This document shows, piece after piece, positions 1-12,213 of a stretch of 64,000 bases of DNA. This DNA comes from Acanthosepion lycidas. Taxonomy: Eukaryota; Mollusca; Cephalopoda; Sepiida; Sepiidae. The notes under the pieces were generated by a model, which did not search any database, was not told the origin of the DNA, and saw only the letters and a program-made list of their open reading frames with translations. The position numbers and the translations under genes were made by a program. The stretch lies in the NCBI GenBank assembly GCA_963932145.1, contig CAWVQA010000098.1, forward strand, positions 186,001 through 250,000. Direction: 5' to 3'. Each line of letters opens with the position of its first letter. Position 1 is the stretch's first letter.

Positions 1-2
1 TG

Positions 3-26
3 AAATCAATCAAAACTTATTGATTT
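3..26. repeat. 8-bp inverted repeat with 8-nt loop (in every unit)
   Basis: AAATCAAT at unit positions 3-10 and ATTGATTT at 19-26 are perfect reverse complements around the loop CAAAACTT. The motif recurs at the same place in nearly every unit. Class O (C16T) changes only the loop. Rare single copies alter an arm, for example the unit at 63128 and the unit at 6004. A small hairpin or cruciform is possible. A role as a binding site for a dimeric protein is speculation. Confidence 0.8.
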
Positions 27-27
27 T

Positions 28-35
28 AACTAGTT
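28..35. repeat. Palindrome AACTAGTT (in nearly every unit)
   Basis: An 8-bp perfect palindrome lies two bases after the inverted repeat and contains the hexamer ACTAGT. Exceptions are the units at 35392 and 36839 (A32G, giving ACTGGT) and the unit at 13249 (A32T). It lies within one of the stretches that carry no recurrent class variant. A conserved palindrome in a satellite may be a protein-binding site, but nothing here proves that. Confidence 0.7.
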
Positions 36-168
36 TCACAAGTTTTGACAAAGTTTTATTTAAGATTTTATGTTTTACACAACTTTTAATTATATAGCGG
101 TTTACATGCAAAATCTAGCTTTTTTCACTACTTTTTAACGCTAGTTTGTAAATATCAATAACTGTTTG

Positions 169-222
169 AAAACATTAAAAAAACAATGAAATTATTGAAA
201 ATCGATATGAAATCAATCAAAA
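169..222. other. Phased A-tracts, predicted bent DNA (per unit)
   Basis: Runs of 3-5 A lie at unit positions 169-172, 179-183, 189-191, 198-201, then 3-5 and 12-15 of the next unit. Their centres are 10.5, 9, 9.5, 11.5 and 9.5 bp apart, averaging 10 bp, close to one helical turn. They are followed by T-runs centred near 25.5, 35, 44.5 and 55.5, again about 10 bp apart. Phased A-tracts are the established cause of intrinsic DNA curvature, and curvature is common in satellites. G178A (classes A, H and R) lengthens one tract to seven A. Bending itself is inferred. Confidence 0.7.
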
Positions 223-414
223 CTTATTGATTTTAACTAGTTTCACAAGTTGTGACAAAGTTTTATTTAAGATTTTATGTTTTACACAACTTTTAATTAC
301 ATAGCGATTAACATGCAAAATCTAGCTTTTTTCACTACTTTTTAACGCTAGTTTGTAAATATCAATAACTGTTTGAAAACATTAGAAAAACAATGAAATT
401 ATTGAAAATCGATA

Positions 415-621
415 TGAAATCAATCAAAACTTATTGATTTTAACTAGTTTCACAAGTTTTGACAAAGTTTTATTTAAGATTTTATGTTTTACACAACTTT
501 TAATTACATAGCGATTTACATGCAAAATCTAGCTTTTTTCACTACTTTTTAACGCTAGTTTGTAAATATCAATAACTGTTTGAAAACATTAGAAAAACAA
601 TGAAATTATTGAAAATCGATA
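415..621. repeat. Consensus 207-bp unit (class C example)
   Basis: This copy carries the majority base at every recurrent variable position and serves as reference for numbering. By eye about 51 of 309 units are of this class. Recurrent variable positions are 16, 27, 45, 60, 63, 69, 72, 93, 97, 100, 103, 108, 120, 141, 156, 163, 174, 176, 178 and 196. Stretches with no recurrent variant include 197 through 15 of the next unit, 28-44, 73-92, 121-140 and 142-155. The three CpG sites are at 98, 139 and 203. No frame encodes a protein: forward frames have several stops per unit. The most open reverse frame has two stops per unit and no ATG codon. Confidence 0.95.
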
Positions 622-2691
622 TGAAATCAATCAAAACTTATTGATTTTAACTAGTTTCACAAGTTTTGACAAAGTTTTATTTAAGATTTTATGTTTTACA
701 CAACTTTTAATTACATAGCGATTTACATTCAAAATCTAGCATTTTTCACTACTTTTTAACGCTAGTTTGTAAATATCAATAACGGTTTGAAAACATTAGA
801 AAAACAATGAAATTATGGAAAATCGATATGAAATCAATCAAAACTTATTGATTTTAACTAGTTTCACAAGTTTTGACAAAGTTTTATTTAAGATTTTATG
901 TTTTACACAACTTTTAATTACATAGCGATTTACATGCAAAATCTAGCTTTTTTCACTACTTTTTAACGTTAGTTTGTAAATATCAATAACTGTTTGAAAA
1001 CATTAGAAAAACAATGAAATTATTGAAAATCGATATGAAATCAATCAAAACTTATTGATTTTAACTAGTTTCACAAGTTTTGACAAAGTTTTATTTAAGA
1101 TTTCATGTTTTACACAACTTTTAATTACATAGCGATTTACATGCAAAATCTAGCTTTTTTCACTACTTTTTAACGCTAGTTTGTAAATATCAATAACTGT
1201 TTGAAAACATTAGAAAAACAATGAAATTATTGAAAATCGATATGAAATCAATCAAAACTTATTGATTTTAACTAGTTTCACAAGTTTTGACAAAGTTTTA
1301 TTTAAGATTTTATGTTTTACACAACTTTTAATTACATAGCGATTTACATGCAAAATCTAGCATTTTTCACTACTTTTTAACGCTAGTTTGTAAATATCAA
1401 TAACTGTTTGAAAACATTAGAAAAACAATGAAATTATTGAAAATCGATATGAAATCAATCAAAACTTATTGATTTTAACTAGTTTCACAAGTTTTGACAA
1501 AGTTTTATTTAAGATTTTATGTTTTACACAACTTTTAATTACATAGCGATTTACATGCAAAATCTAGCTTTTTTCACTACTTTTTAACGTTAGTTTGTAA
1601 ATATCAATAACTGTTTGAAAACATTAGAAAAACAATGAAATTATTGAAAATCGATATGAAATCAATCAAAACTTATTGATTTTAACTAGTTTCACAAGTT
1701 TTGACAAAGTTTTATTTAAGATTTTATGTTTTACACAACTTTTAATTACATAGCGATTTACATGCAAAATCTAGCTTTTTTCACTACTTTTTAACGGTAG
1801 TTTGTAAATATCAATAACTGTTTGAAAACATTAAAAAAACAATGAAATTATTGAAAATCGATATGAAATCAATCAAAACTTATTGATTTTAACTAGTTTC
1901 ACAAGTTTTGACAAAGTTTTATTTAAGATTTTATGTTTTACACAACTTTTAATTACATAACGATTTACATGCAAAATCTAGCATTTTTCACTACTTTTTA
2001 ACGCTAGTTTGTAAATATAAATAACTGTTTGAAAACATTAGAAAAACAATGAAATTATTGAAAATCGATATGAAATCAATCAAAACTTATTGATTTTAAC
2101 TAGTTTCACAAGTTTTGACAAAGTTTTATTTAAGATTTTATGTTTTACACAACTTTTAATTACATAGCGATTTACATGCAAAATCTAGCTTTTTTCACTA
2201 CTTTTTAACGTTAGTTTGTAAATATCAATAACTGTTTGAAAACATTAGAAAAACAATGAAATTATTGAAAATCGATATGAAATCAATCAAAACTTATTGA
2301 TTTTAACTAGTTTCACAAGTTTTGACAAAGTTTTATTTAAGATTTTATATTTTACACAACTTTTAATTACATAGCGATTTACATGCAAAATCTAGCTTTT
2401 TTCACTACTTTTTAACGCTAGTTTGTAAATATCAATAACTGTTTGAAAACTTTAGAAAAACAATGAAATTATTGAAAATCGATATGAAATCAATCAAAAC
2501 TTATTGATTTTAACTAGTTTCACAAGTTTTGACAAAGTTTTATTTACGATTTTATGTTTTACACAACTTTTAATTACATAGCGATTTACATTCAAAATCT
2601 AGCATTTTTCACTACTTTTTAACGCTAGTTTGTAAATATCAATAACTGTTTGAAAACATTAGAAAAACAATGAAATTATTGAAAATCGATA

Positions 2692-3726
2692 TGAAATCAA
2701 TCAAAACTTATTGATTTTAACTAGTTTCACAAGTTGTGACAAAGTTTTATTTAAGATTTTATGTTTTACACAACTTTTAATTACATAGCGATTTACATGC
2801 AAAATCTAGCTTTTTTCACTACTTTTTAACGCTAGTTTGTAAATATCAATAACTGTTTGAAAACATTAGAAAAACAATGAAATTATTGAAAATCGATATG
2901 AAATCAATCAAAACTTATTGATTTTAACTAGTTTCACAAGTTTTGACAAAGTTTTATTTAAGATTTTATGTTTTACACAACTTTTAATTACATAGCGATT
3001 TACATGCAAAATCTAGCATTTTTCACTACTTTTTAACGCTAGTTTGTAAATATAAATAACTGTTTGAAAACATTAGAAAAACAATGAAATTATTGAAAAT
3101 CGATATGAAATCAATCAAAACTTATTGATTTTAACTAGTTTCACAAGTTTTGACAAAGTTTTATTTAAGATTTTATGTTTTACACAACTTTTAATTACAT
3201 AGCGATTTACATGCAAAATCTAGCTTTTTTCACTACTTTTTAACGTTAGTTTGTAAATATCAATAACTGTTTGAAAACATTAGAAAAACAATGAAATTAT
3301 TGAAAATCGATATGAAATCAATCAAAACTTATTGATTTTAACTAGTTTCACAAGTTTTGACAAAGTTTTATTTAAGATTTTATATTTTACACAACTTTTA
3401 ATTACATAGCGATTTACATGCAAAATCTAGCTTTTTTCACTACTTTTTAACGCTAGTTTGTAAATATCAATAACTGTTTGAAAACTTTAGAAAAACAATG
3501 AAATTATTGAAAATCGATATGAAATCAATCAAAACTTATTGATTTTAACTAGTTTCACAAGTTTTGACAAAGTTTTATTTACGATTTTATGTTTTACACA
3601 ACTTTTAATTACATAGCGATTTACATTCAAAATCTAGCATTTTTCACTACTTTTTAACGCTAGTTTGTAAATATCAATAACTGTTTGAAAACATTAGAAA
3701 AACAATGAAATTATTGAAAATCGATA
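2692..3726. repeat. 5-unit block L M E J K
   Basis: Five units: T45G alone, then T120A+C156A, then C141T, then G72A+A174T, then A63C+G108T+T120A. The same block recurs at 5797-6831, 49466-50500 and 52571-53605. It shares its last three units (E J K) with the end of the 13-unit HOR, so it could be a shortened derivative in which L M replaces the upstream part. Confidence 0.9.
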
Positions 3727-5796
3727 TGAAATCAATCAAAACTTATTGATTTTAACTAGTTTCACAAGTTTTGACAAAGTTTTATTTAAGATTTTATGTT
3801 TTACACAACTTTTAATTATATAGCGGTTTACATGCAAAATCTAGCTTTTTTCACTACTTTTTAACGCTAGTTTGTAAATATCAATAACTGTTTGAAAACA
3901 TTAAAAAAACAATGAAATTATTGAAAATCGATATGAAATCAATCAAAACTTATTGATTTTAACTAGTTTCACAAGTTGTGACAAAGTTTTATTTAAGATT
4001 TTATGTTTTACACAACTTTTAATTACATAGCGATTAACATGCAAAATCTAGCTTTTTTCACTACTTTTTAACGCTAGTTTGTAAATATCAATAACTGTTT
4101 GAAAACATTAGAAAAACAATGAAATTATTGAAAATCGATATGAAATCAATCAAAACTTATTGATTTTAACTAGTTTCACAAGTTTTGACAAAGTTTTATT
4201 TAAGATTTTATGTTTTACACAACTTTTAATTACATAGCGATTTACATGCAAAATCTAGCTTTTTTCACTACTTTTTAACGCTAGTTTGTAAATATCAATA
4301 ACTGTTTGAAAACATTAGAAAAACAATGAAATTATTGAAAATCGATATGAAATCAATCAAAACTTATTGATTTTAACTAGTTTCACAAGTTGTGACAAAG
4401 TTTTATTTAAGATTTTATGTTTTACACAACTTTTAATTACATAGCGATTTACATTCAAAATCTAGCATTTTTCACTACTTTTTAACGCTAGTTTGTAAAT
4501 ATCAATAACGGTTTGAAAACATTAGAAAAACAATGAAATTATGGAAAATCGATATGAAATCAATCAAAACTTATTGATTTTAACTAGTTTCACAAGTTTT
4601 GACAAAGTTTTATTTAAGATTTTATGTTTTACACAACTTTTAATTACATAGCGATTTACATGCAAAATCTAGCTTTTTTCACTACTTTTTAACGTTAGTT
4701 TGTAAATATCAATAACTGTTTGAAAACATTAGAAAAACAATGAAATTATTGAAAATCGATATGAAATCAATCAAAACTTATTGATTTTAACTAGTTTCAC
4801 AAGTTTTGACAAAGTTTTATTTAAGATTTCATGTTTTACACAACTTTTAATTACATAGCGATTTACATGCAAAATCTAGCATTTTTCACTACTTTTTAAC
4901 GCTAGTTTGTAAATATAAATAACTGTTTGAAAACATTAGAAAAACAATGAAATTATTGAAAATCGATATGAAATCAATCAAAACTTATTGATTTTAACTA
5001 GTTTCACAAGTTTTGACAAAGTTTTATTTAAGATTTTATGTTTTACACAACTTTTAATTACATAGCGATTTACATGCAAAATCTAGCTTTTTTCACTACT
5101 TTTTAACGTTAGTTTGTAAATATCAATAACTGTTTGAAAACATTAGAAAAACAATGAAATTATTGAAAATCGATATGAAATCAATGAAAACTTATTGATT
5201 TTAACTAGTTTCACAAGTTTTGACAAAGTTTTATTTAAGATTTTACATTTTACACAACTTTTAATTACATAGCGATTTACATGCAAAATCTAGCTTTTTT
5301 CACTACTTTTTAACGCTAGTTTGTAAATATCAATAACTGTTTGAAAACTTTAGAAAAACAATGAAATTATTGAAAATCGATATGAAATCAATCAAAACTT
5401 ATTGATTTTAACTAGTTTCACAAGTTTTGACAAAGTTTTATTTACGATTTTATGTTTTACACAACTTTTAATTACATAGCGATTTACATTCAAAATCTAG
5501 CATTTTTCACTACTTTTTAACGCTAGTTTGTAAATATCAATAACTGTTTGAAAACTTTAGAAAAACAATGAAATTATTGAAAATCGATATGAAATCAATC
5601 AAAACTTATTGATTTTAACTAGTTTCACAAGTTTTGACAAAGTTTTATTTACGATTTTATGTTTTACACAACTTTTAATTACATAGCGATTTACATTCAA
5701 AATCTAGCATTTTTCACTACTTTTTAACGCTAGTTTGTAAATATCAATAACTGTTTGAAAACATTAGAAAAACAATGAAATTATTGAAAATCGATA
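3727..5796. repeat. 10-unit HOR variant A B C D E F' E J K K
   Basis: This resembles the 13-unit HOR but F G E H I is replaced by one hybrid unit F' (4762-4968), which joins T69C of class F to T120A and C156A of class M. The K unit is doubled (5383 and 5590), and the first K copy carries A174T, normally a J mark. The matching block at 50501-52570 has the same hybrid and the same marked K. The J unit at 5176 has private C11G and T71C changes. Confidence 0.9.
4762..4968. repeat. Hybrid unit F' (F left part, M right part)
   Basis: The unit carries T69C, the mark of F, together with T120A and C156A, the marks of M (or of I without G97A). The switch therefore lies between unit positions 69 and 120. 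Other copies are at 7453, 51536 and 54227. All four are followed by E. This is the expected product of an in-register unequal exchange within one unit, or of gene conversion. Confidence 0.85.
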
Positions 5797-6831
5797 TGAA
5801 ATCAATCAAAACTTATTGATTTTAACTAGTTTCACAAGTTGTGACAAAGTTTTATTTAAGATTTTATGTTTTACACAACTTTTAATTACATAGCGATTTA
5901 CATGCAAAATCTAGCTTTTTTCACTACTTTTTAACGCTAGTTTGTAAATATCAATAACTGTTTGAAAACATTAGAAAAACAATGAAATTATTGAAAATCG
6001 ATATGAAATCAATCAAAACTTATTGATTATAACTAGTTTCACAAGTTTTGACAAAGTTTTATTTAAGATTTTATGTTTTACACAACTTTTAATTACATAG
6101 CGATTTACATGCAAAATCTAGCATTTTTCACTACTTTTTAACGCTAGTTTGTAAATATAAATAACTGTTTGAAAACATTAGAAAAACAATGAAATTATTG
6201 AAAATCGATATGAAATCAATCAAAACTTATTGATTTTAACTAGTTTCACAAGTTTTGACAAAGTTTTATTTAAGATTTTATGTTTTACACAACTTTTAAT
6301 TACATAGCGATTTACATGCAAAATCTAGCTTTTTTCACTACTTTTTAACGTTAGTTTGTAAATATCAATAACTGTTTGAAAACATTAGAAAAACAATGAA
6401 ATTATTGAAAATCGATATGAAATCAATCAAAACTTATTGATTTTAACTAGTTTCACAAGTTTTGACAAAGTTTTATTTAAGATTTTATATTTTACACAAC
6501 TTTTAATTACATAGCGATTTACATGCAAAATCTAGCTTTTTTCACTACTTTTTAACGCTAGTTTGTAAATATCAATAACTGTTTGAAAACTTTAGAAAAA
6601 CAATGAAATTATTGAAAATCGATATGAAATCAATCAAAACTTATTGATTTTAACTAGTTTCACAAGTTTTGACAAAGTTTTATTTACGATTTTATGTTTT
6701 ACACAACTTTTAATTACATAGCGATTTACATTCAAAATCTAGCATTTTTCACTACTTTTTAACGCTAGTTTGTAAATATCAATAACTGTTTGAAAACATT
6801 AGAAAAACAATGAAATTATTGAAAATCGATA
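5797..6831. repeat. 5-unit block L M E J K, second copy
   Basis: Same class order as at 2692-3726. The M unit at 6004 has a private T26A, which touches one arm of the unit's inverted repeat. The partner block in the downstream large copy is 52571-53605, which lacks this change. Confidence 0.9.
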
Positions 6832-8073
6832 TGAAATCAATCAAAACTTATTGATTTTAACTAGTTTCACAAGTTTTGACAAAGTTTTATTTAAGATTTT
6901 ATGTTTTACACAACTTTTAATTATATAGCGGTTTACATGCAAAATCTAGCTTTTTTCACTACTTTTTAACGCTAGTTTGTAAATATCAATAACTGTTTGA
7001 AAACATTAAAAAAACAATGAAATTATTGAAAATCGATATGAAATCAATCAAAACTTATTGATTTTAACTAGTTTCACAAGTTGTGACAAAGTTTTATTTA
7101 AGATTTTATGTTTTACACAACTTTTAATTACATAGCGATTAACATGCAAAATCTAGCTTTTTTCACTACTTTTTAACGCTAGTTTGTAAATATCAATAAC
7201 TGTTTGAAAACATTAGAAAAACAATGAAATTATTGAAAATCGATATGAAATCAATCAAAACTTATTGATTTTAACTAGTTTCACAAGTTTTGACAAAGTT
7301 TTATTTAAGATTTTATGTTTTACACAACTTTTAATTACATAGCGATTTACATGCAAAATCTAGCTTTTTTCACTACTTTTTAACGTTAGTTTGTAAATAT
7401 CAATAACTGTTTGAAAACATTAGAAAAACAATGAAATTATTGAAAATCGATATGAAATCAATCAAAACTTATTGATTTTAACTAGTTTCACAAGTTTTGA
7501 CAAAGTTTTATTTAAGATTTCATGTTTTACACAACTTTTAATTACATAGCGATTTACATGCAAAATCTAGCATTTTTCACTACTTTTTAACGCTAGTTTG
7601 TAAATATAAATAACTGTTTGAAAACATTAGAAAAACAATGAAATTATTGAAAATCGATATGAAATCAATCAAAACTTATTGATTTTAACTAGTTTCACAA
7701 GTTTTGACAAAGTTTTATTTAAGATTTTATGTTTTACACAACTTTTAATTACATAGCGATTTACATGCAAAATCTAGCTTTTTTCACTACTTTTTAACGT
7801 TAGTTTGTAAATATCAATAACTGTTTGAAAACATTAGAAAAACAATGAAATTATTGAAAATCGATATGAAATCAATCAAAACTTATTGATTTTAACTAGT
7901 TTCACAAGTTTTGACAAAGTTTTATTTAAGATTTTATATTTTACACAACTTTTAATTACATAGCGATTTACATGCAAAATCTAGCTTTTTTCACTACTTT
8001 TTAACGCTAGTTTGTAAATATCAATAACTGTTTGAAAACTTTAGAAAAACAATGAAATTATTGAAAATCGATA
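6832..8073. repeat. 6-unit HOR variant A B E F' E J
   Basis: A short variant in which C D is missing and F' stands for the middle of the HOR. It ends in J and runs directly into A at 8074. This is the only J of 18 not followed by K. The downstream partner (53606-55054) has the K, so the difference between the two large copies here is one whole unit. Confidence 0.9.
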
Positions 8074-10764
8074 TGAAATCAATCAAAACTTATTGATTTT
8101 AACTAGTTTCACAAGTTTTGACAAAGTTTTATTTAAGATTTTATGTTTTACACAACTTTTAATTATATAGCGGTTTACATGCAAAATCTAGCTTTTTTCA
8201 CTACTTTTTAACGCTAGTTTGTAAATATCAATAACTGTTTGAAAACATTAAAAAAACAATGAAATTATTGAAAATCGATATGAAATCAATCAAAACTTAT
8301 TGATTTTAACTAGTTTCACAAGTTGTGACAAAGTTTTATTTAAGATTTTATGTTTTACACAACTTTTAATTACATAGCGATTAACATGCAAAATCTAGCT
8401 TTTTTCACTACTTTTTAACGCTAGTTTGTAAATATCAATAACTGTTTGAAAACATTAGAAAAACAATGAAATTATTGAAAATCGATATGAAATCAATCAA
8501 AACTTATTGATTTTAACTAGTTTCACAAGTTTTGACAAAGTTTTATTTAAGATTTTATGTTTTACACAACTTTTAATTACATAGCGATTTACATGCAAAA
8601 TCTAGCTTTTTTCACTACTTTTTAACGCTAGTTTGTAAATATCAATAACTGTTTGAAAACATTAGAAAAACAATGAAATTATTGAAAATCGATATGAAAT
8701 CAATCAAAACTTATTGATTTTAACTAGTTTCACAAGTTGTGACAAAGTTTTATTTAAGATTTTATGTTTTACACAACTTTTAATTACATAGCGATTTACA
8801 TTCAAAATCTAGCATTTTTCACTACTTTTTAACGCTAGTTTGTAAATATCAATAACGGTTTGAAAACATTAGAAAAACAATGAAATTATGGAAAATCGAT
8901 ATGAAATCAATCAAAACTTATTGATTTTAACTAGTTTCACAAGTTTTGACAAAGTTTTATTTAAGATTTTATGTTTTACACAACTTTTAATTACATAGCG
9001 ATTTACATGCAAAATCTAGCTTTTTTCACTACTTTTTAACGTTAGTTTGTAAATATCAATAACTGTTTGAAAACATTAGAAAAACAATGAAATTATTGAA
9101 AATCGATATGAAATCAATCAAAACTTATTGATTTTAACTAGTTTCACAAGTTTTGACAAAGTTTTATTTAAGATTTCATGTTTTACACAACTTTTAATTA
9201 CATCGCGATTTACATGCAAAATCTAGCTTTTTTCACTACTTTTTAACGCTAGTTTGTAAATATCAATAACTGTTTGAAAACATTAGAAAAACAATGAAAT
9301 TATTGAAAATCGATATGAAATCAATCAAAACTTATTGATTTTAACTAGTTTCACAAGTTTTGACAAAGTTTTATTTAAGATTTTATGTTTTACACAACTT
9401 TTAATTACATAGCGATTTACATGCAAAATCTAGCATTTTTCACTACTTTTTAACGCTAGTTTGTAAGTATCAATAACTGTTTGAAAACATTAGAAAAACA
9501 ATGAAATTATTGAAAATCGATATGAAATCAATCAAAACTTATTGATTTTAACTAGTTTCACAAGTTTTGACAAAGTTTTATTTAAGATTTTATGTTTTAC
9601 ACAACTTTTAATTACATAGCGATTTACATGCAAAATCTAGCTTTTTTCACTACTTTTTAACGTTAGTTTGTAAATATCAATAACTGTTTGAAAACATTAG
9701 AAAAACAATGAAATTATTGAAAATCGATATGAAATCAATCAAAACTTATTGATTTTAACTAGTTTCACAAGTTTTGACAAAGTTTTATTTAAGATTTTAT
9801 GTTTTACACAACTTTTAATTACATAGCGATTTACATGCAAAATCTAGCTTTTTTCACTACTTTTTAACGCTAGTTTGTAAATATCAATAACTGTTTGAAA
9901 ACATTAAAAAAACAATGAAATTATTGAAAATCGATATGAAATCAATCAAAACTTATTGATTTTAACTAGTTTCACAAGTTTTGACAAAGTTTTATTTAAG
10001 ATTTTATGTTTTACACAACTTTTAATTACATAACGATTTACATGCAAAATCTAGCATTTTTCACTACTTTTTAACGCTAGTTTGTAAATATAAATAACTG
10101 TTTGAAAACATTAGAAAAACAATGAAATTATTGAAAATCGATATGAAATCAATCAAAACTTATTGATTTTAACTAGTTTCACAAGTTTTGACAAAGTTTT
10201 ATTTAAGATTTTATGTTTTACACAACTTTTAATTACATAGCGATTTACATGCAAAATCTAGCTTTTTTCACTACTTTTTAACGTTAGTTTGTAAATATCA
10301 ATAACTGTTTGAAAACATTAGAAAAACAATGAAATTATTGAAAATCGATATGAAATCAATCAAAACTTATTGATTTTAACTAGTTTCACAAGTTTTGACA
10401 AAGTTTTATTTAAGATTTTATATTTTACACAACTTTTAATTACATAGCGATTTACATGCAAAATCTAGCTTTTTTCACTACTTTTTAACGCTAGTTTGTA
10501 AATATCAATAACTGTTTGAAAACTTTAGAAAAACAATGAAATTATTGAAAATCGATATGAAATCAATCAAAACTTATTGATTTTAACTAGTTTCACAAGT
10601 TTTGACAAAGTTTTATTTACGATTTTATGTTTTACACAACTTTTAATTACATAGCGATTTACATTCAAAATCTAGCATTTTTCACTACTTTTTAACGCTA
10701 GTTTGTAAATATCAATAACTGTTTGAAAACATTAGAAAAACAATGAAATTATTGAAAATCGATA
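8074..10764. repeat. 13-unit HOR, copy 2
   Basis: Full A B C D E F G E H I E J K order. Two rare marks tag it: a TCGCGAT variant (A96C) in the F unit at 9109 and GTAAGTAT (A153G region) in the G unit at 9316. Both marks recur in the corresponding units of the downstream copy at 56090 and 56297, which is strong evidence for common descent of the long blocks. Confidence 0.93.
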
Positions 10765-12213
10765 TGAAATCAATCAAAACTTATTGATTTTAACTAGTTT
10801 CACAAGTTTTGACAAAGTTTTATTTAAGATTTTATGTTTTACACAACTTTTAATTATATAGCGGTTTACATGCAAAATCTAGCTTTTTTCACTACTTTTT
10901 AACGCTAGTTTGTAAATATCAATAACTGTTTGAAAACATTAAAAAAACAATGAAATTATTGAAAATCGATATGAAATCAATCAAAACTTATTGATTTTAA
11001 CTAGTTTCACATGTTGTGACAAAGTTTTATTTAAGATTTTATGTTTTACACAACTTTTAATTACATAGCGATTAACATGCAAAATCTAGCTTTTTTCACT
11101 ACTTTTTAACGCTAGTTTGTAAATATCAATAACTGTTTGAAAACATTAGAAAAACAATGAAATTATTGAAAATCGATATGAAATCAATCAAAACTTATTG
11201 ATTTTAACTAGTTTCACAAGTTTTGACAAAGTTTTATTTAAGATTTTATGTTTTACACAACTTTTAATTACATAGCGATTTACATGCAAAATCTAGCTTT
11301 TTTCACTACTTTTTAACGCTAGTTTGTAAATATCAATAACTGTTTGAAAACATTAGAAAAACAATGAAATTATTGAAAATCGATATGAAATCAATCAAAA
11401 CTTATTGATTTTAACTAGTTTCACAAGTTTTGACAAAGTTTTATTTAAGATTTTATGTTTTACACAACTTTTAATTATATAGCGGTTTACATGCAAAATC
11501 TAGCTTTTTTCACTACTTTTTAACGCTAGTTTGTAAATATCAATAACTGTTTGAAAACATTAAAAAAACAATGAAATTATTGAAAATCGATATGAAATCA
11601 ATCAAAACTTATTGATTTTAACTAGTTTCACAAGTTGTGACAAAGTTTTATTTAAGATTTTATGTTTTACACAACTTTTAATTACATAGCGATTAACATG
11701 CAAAATCTAGCTTTTTTCACTACTTTTTAACGCTAGTTTGTAAATATCAATAACTGTTTGAAAACATTAGAAAAACAATGAAATTATTGAAAATCGATAT
11801 GAAATCAATCAAAACTTATTGATTTTAACTAGTTTCACAAGTTTTGACAAAGTTTTATTTAAGATTTTATGTTTTACACAACTTTTAATTACATAGCGAT
11901 TTACATGCAAAATCTAGCTTTTTTCATTACTTTTTAACGCTAGTTTGTAAATATCAATAACTGTTTGAAAACATGAGAAAAACAATGAAATTATTGAAAA
12001 TCGATATGAAATCAATCAAAATTTATTGATTTTAACTAGTTTCACAAGTTTTGACAAAGTTTTATTTAAGATTTTATGTTTTACACAACTTTTAATTACA
12101 TAGCGATTTACATGCAAAATCTAGCTTTTTTCACTACTTTTTAACGTTAGTTTGTAAATATCAATAACTGTTTGAAAACATTAGAAAAACAATGAAATTA
12201 TTGAAAATCGATA
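10765..12213. repeat. A B C A B N O string
   Basis: Seven units. The B at 10972 has a rare CACATGTTGTG mark (A41T) and the N at 11800 has a rare CATTAC mark; both recur at 58367 and 59195. N (T176G) is followed by O (C16T+C141T) in all seven places in the window where N occurs, so N-O behaves as an inseparable pair. Confidence 0.9.

Larger units (their letters stand above)
1..2691. repeat. 13-unit HOR, copy 1 (A B C D E F G E H I E J K)
   Basis: Thirteen units of 207 bp, each identified by its diagnostic substitutions. The same order recurs at 8074-10764 and 46775-49465, and with two extra units at 55055-58159. The D unit here (622) lacks T45G, as does its partner at 47396, whereas other D copies have T45G. 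The H unit at 1657 has a private C141G. Within the block E recurs every third unit (829, 1450, 2071). Confidence 0.93.

Noticed and set aside
1-10. Window start as an array or duplication boundary
   Set aside because: The unit phase was set from position 1 by choice, so the coincidence carries no information. The true left end of the large duplication may lie upstream.
622-828. RNA polymerase III B box in D units (CGGTTTGAAAAC)
   Set aside because: It shares only GGTT and GA with the B box consensus, is present in six D units only, and no A box was seen at a suitable distance.
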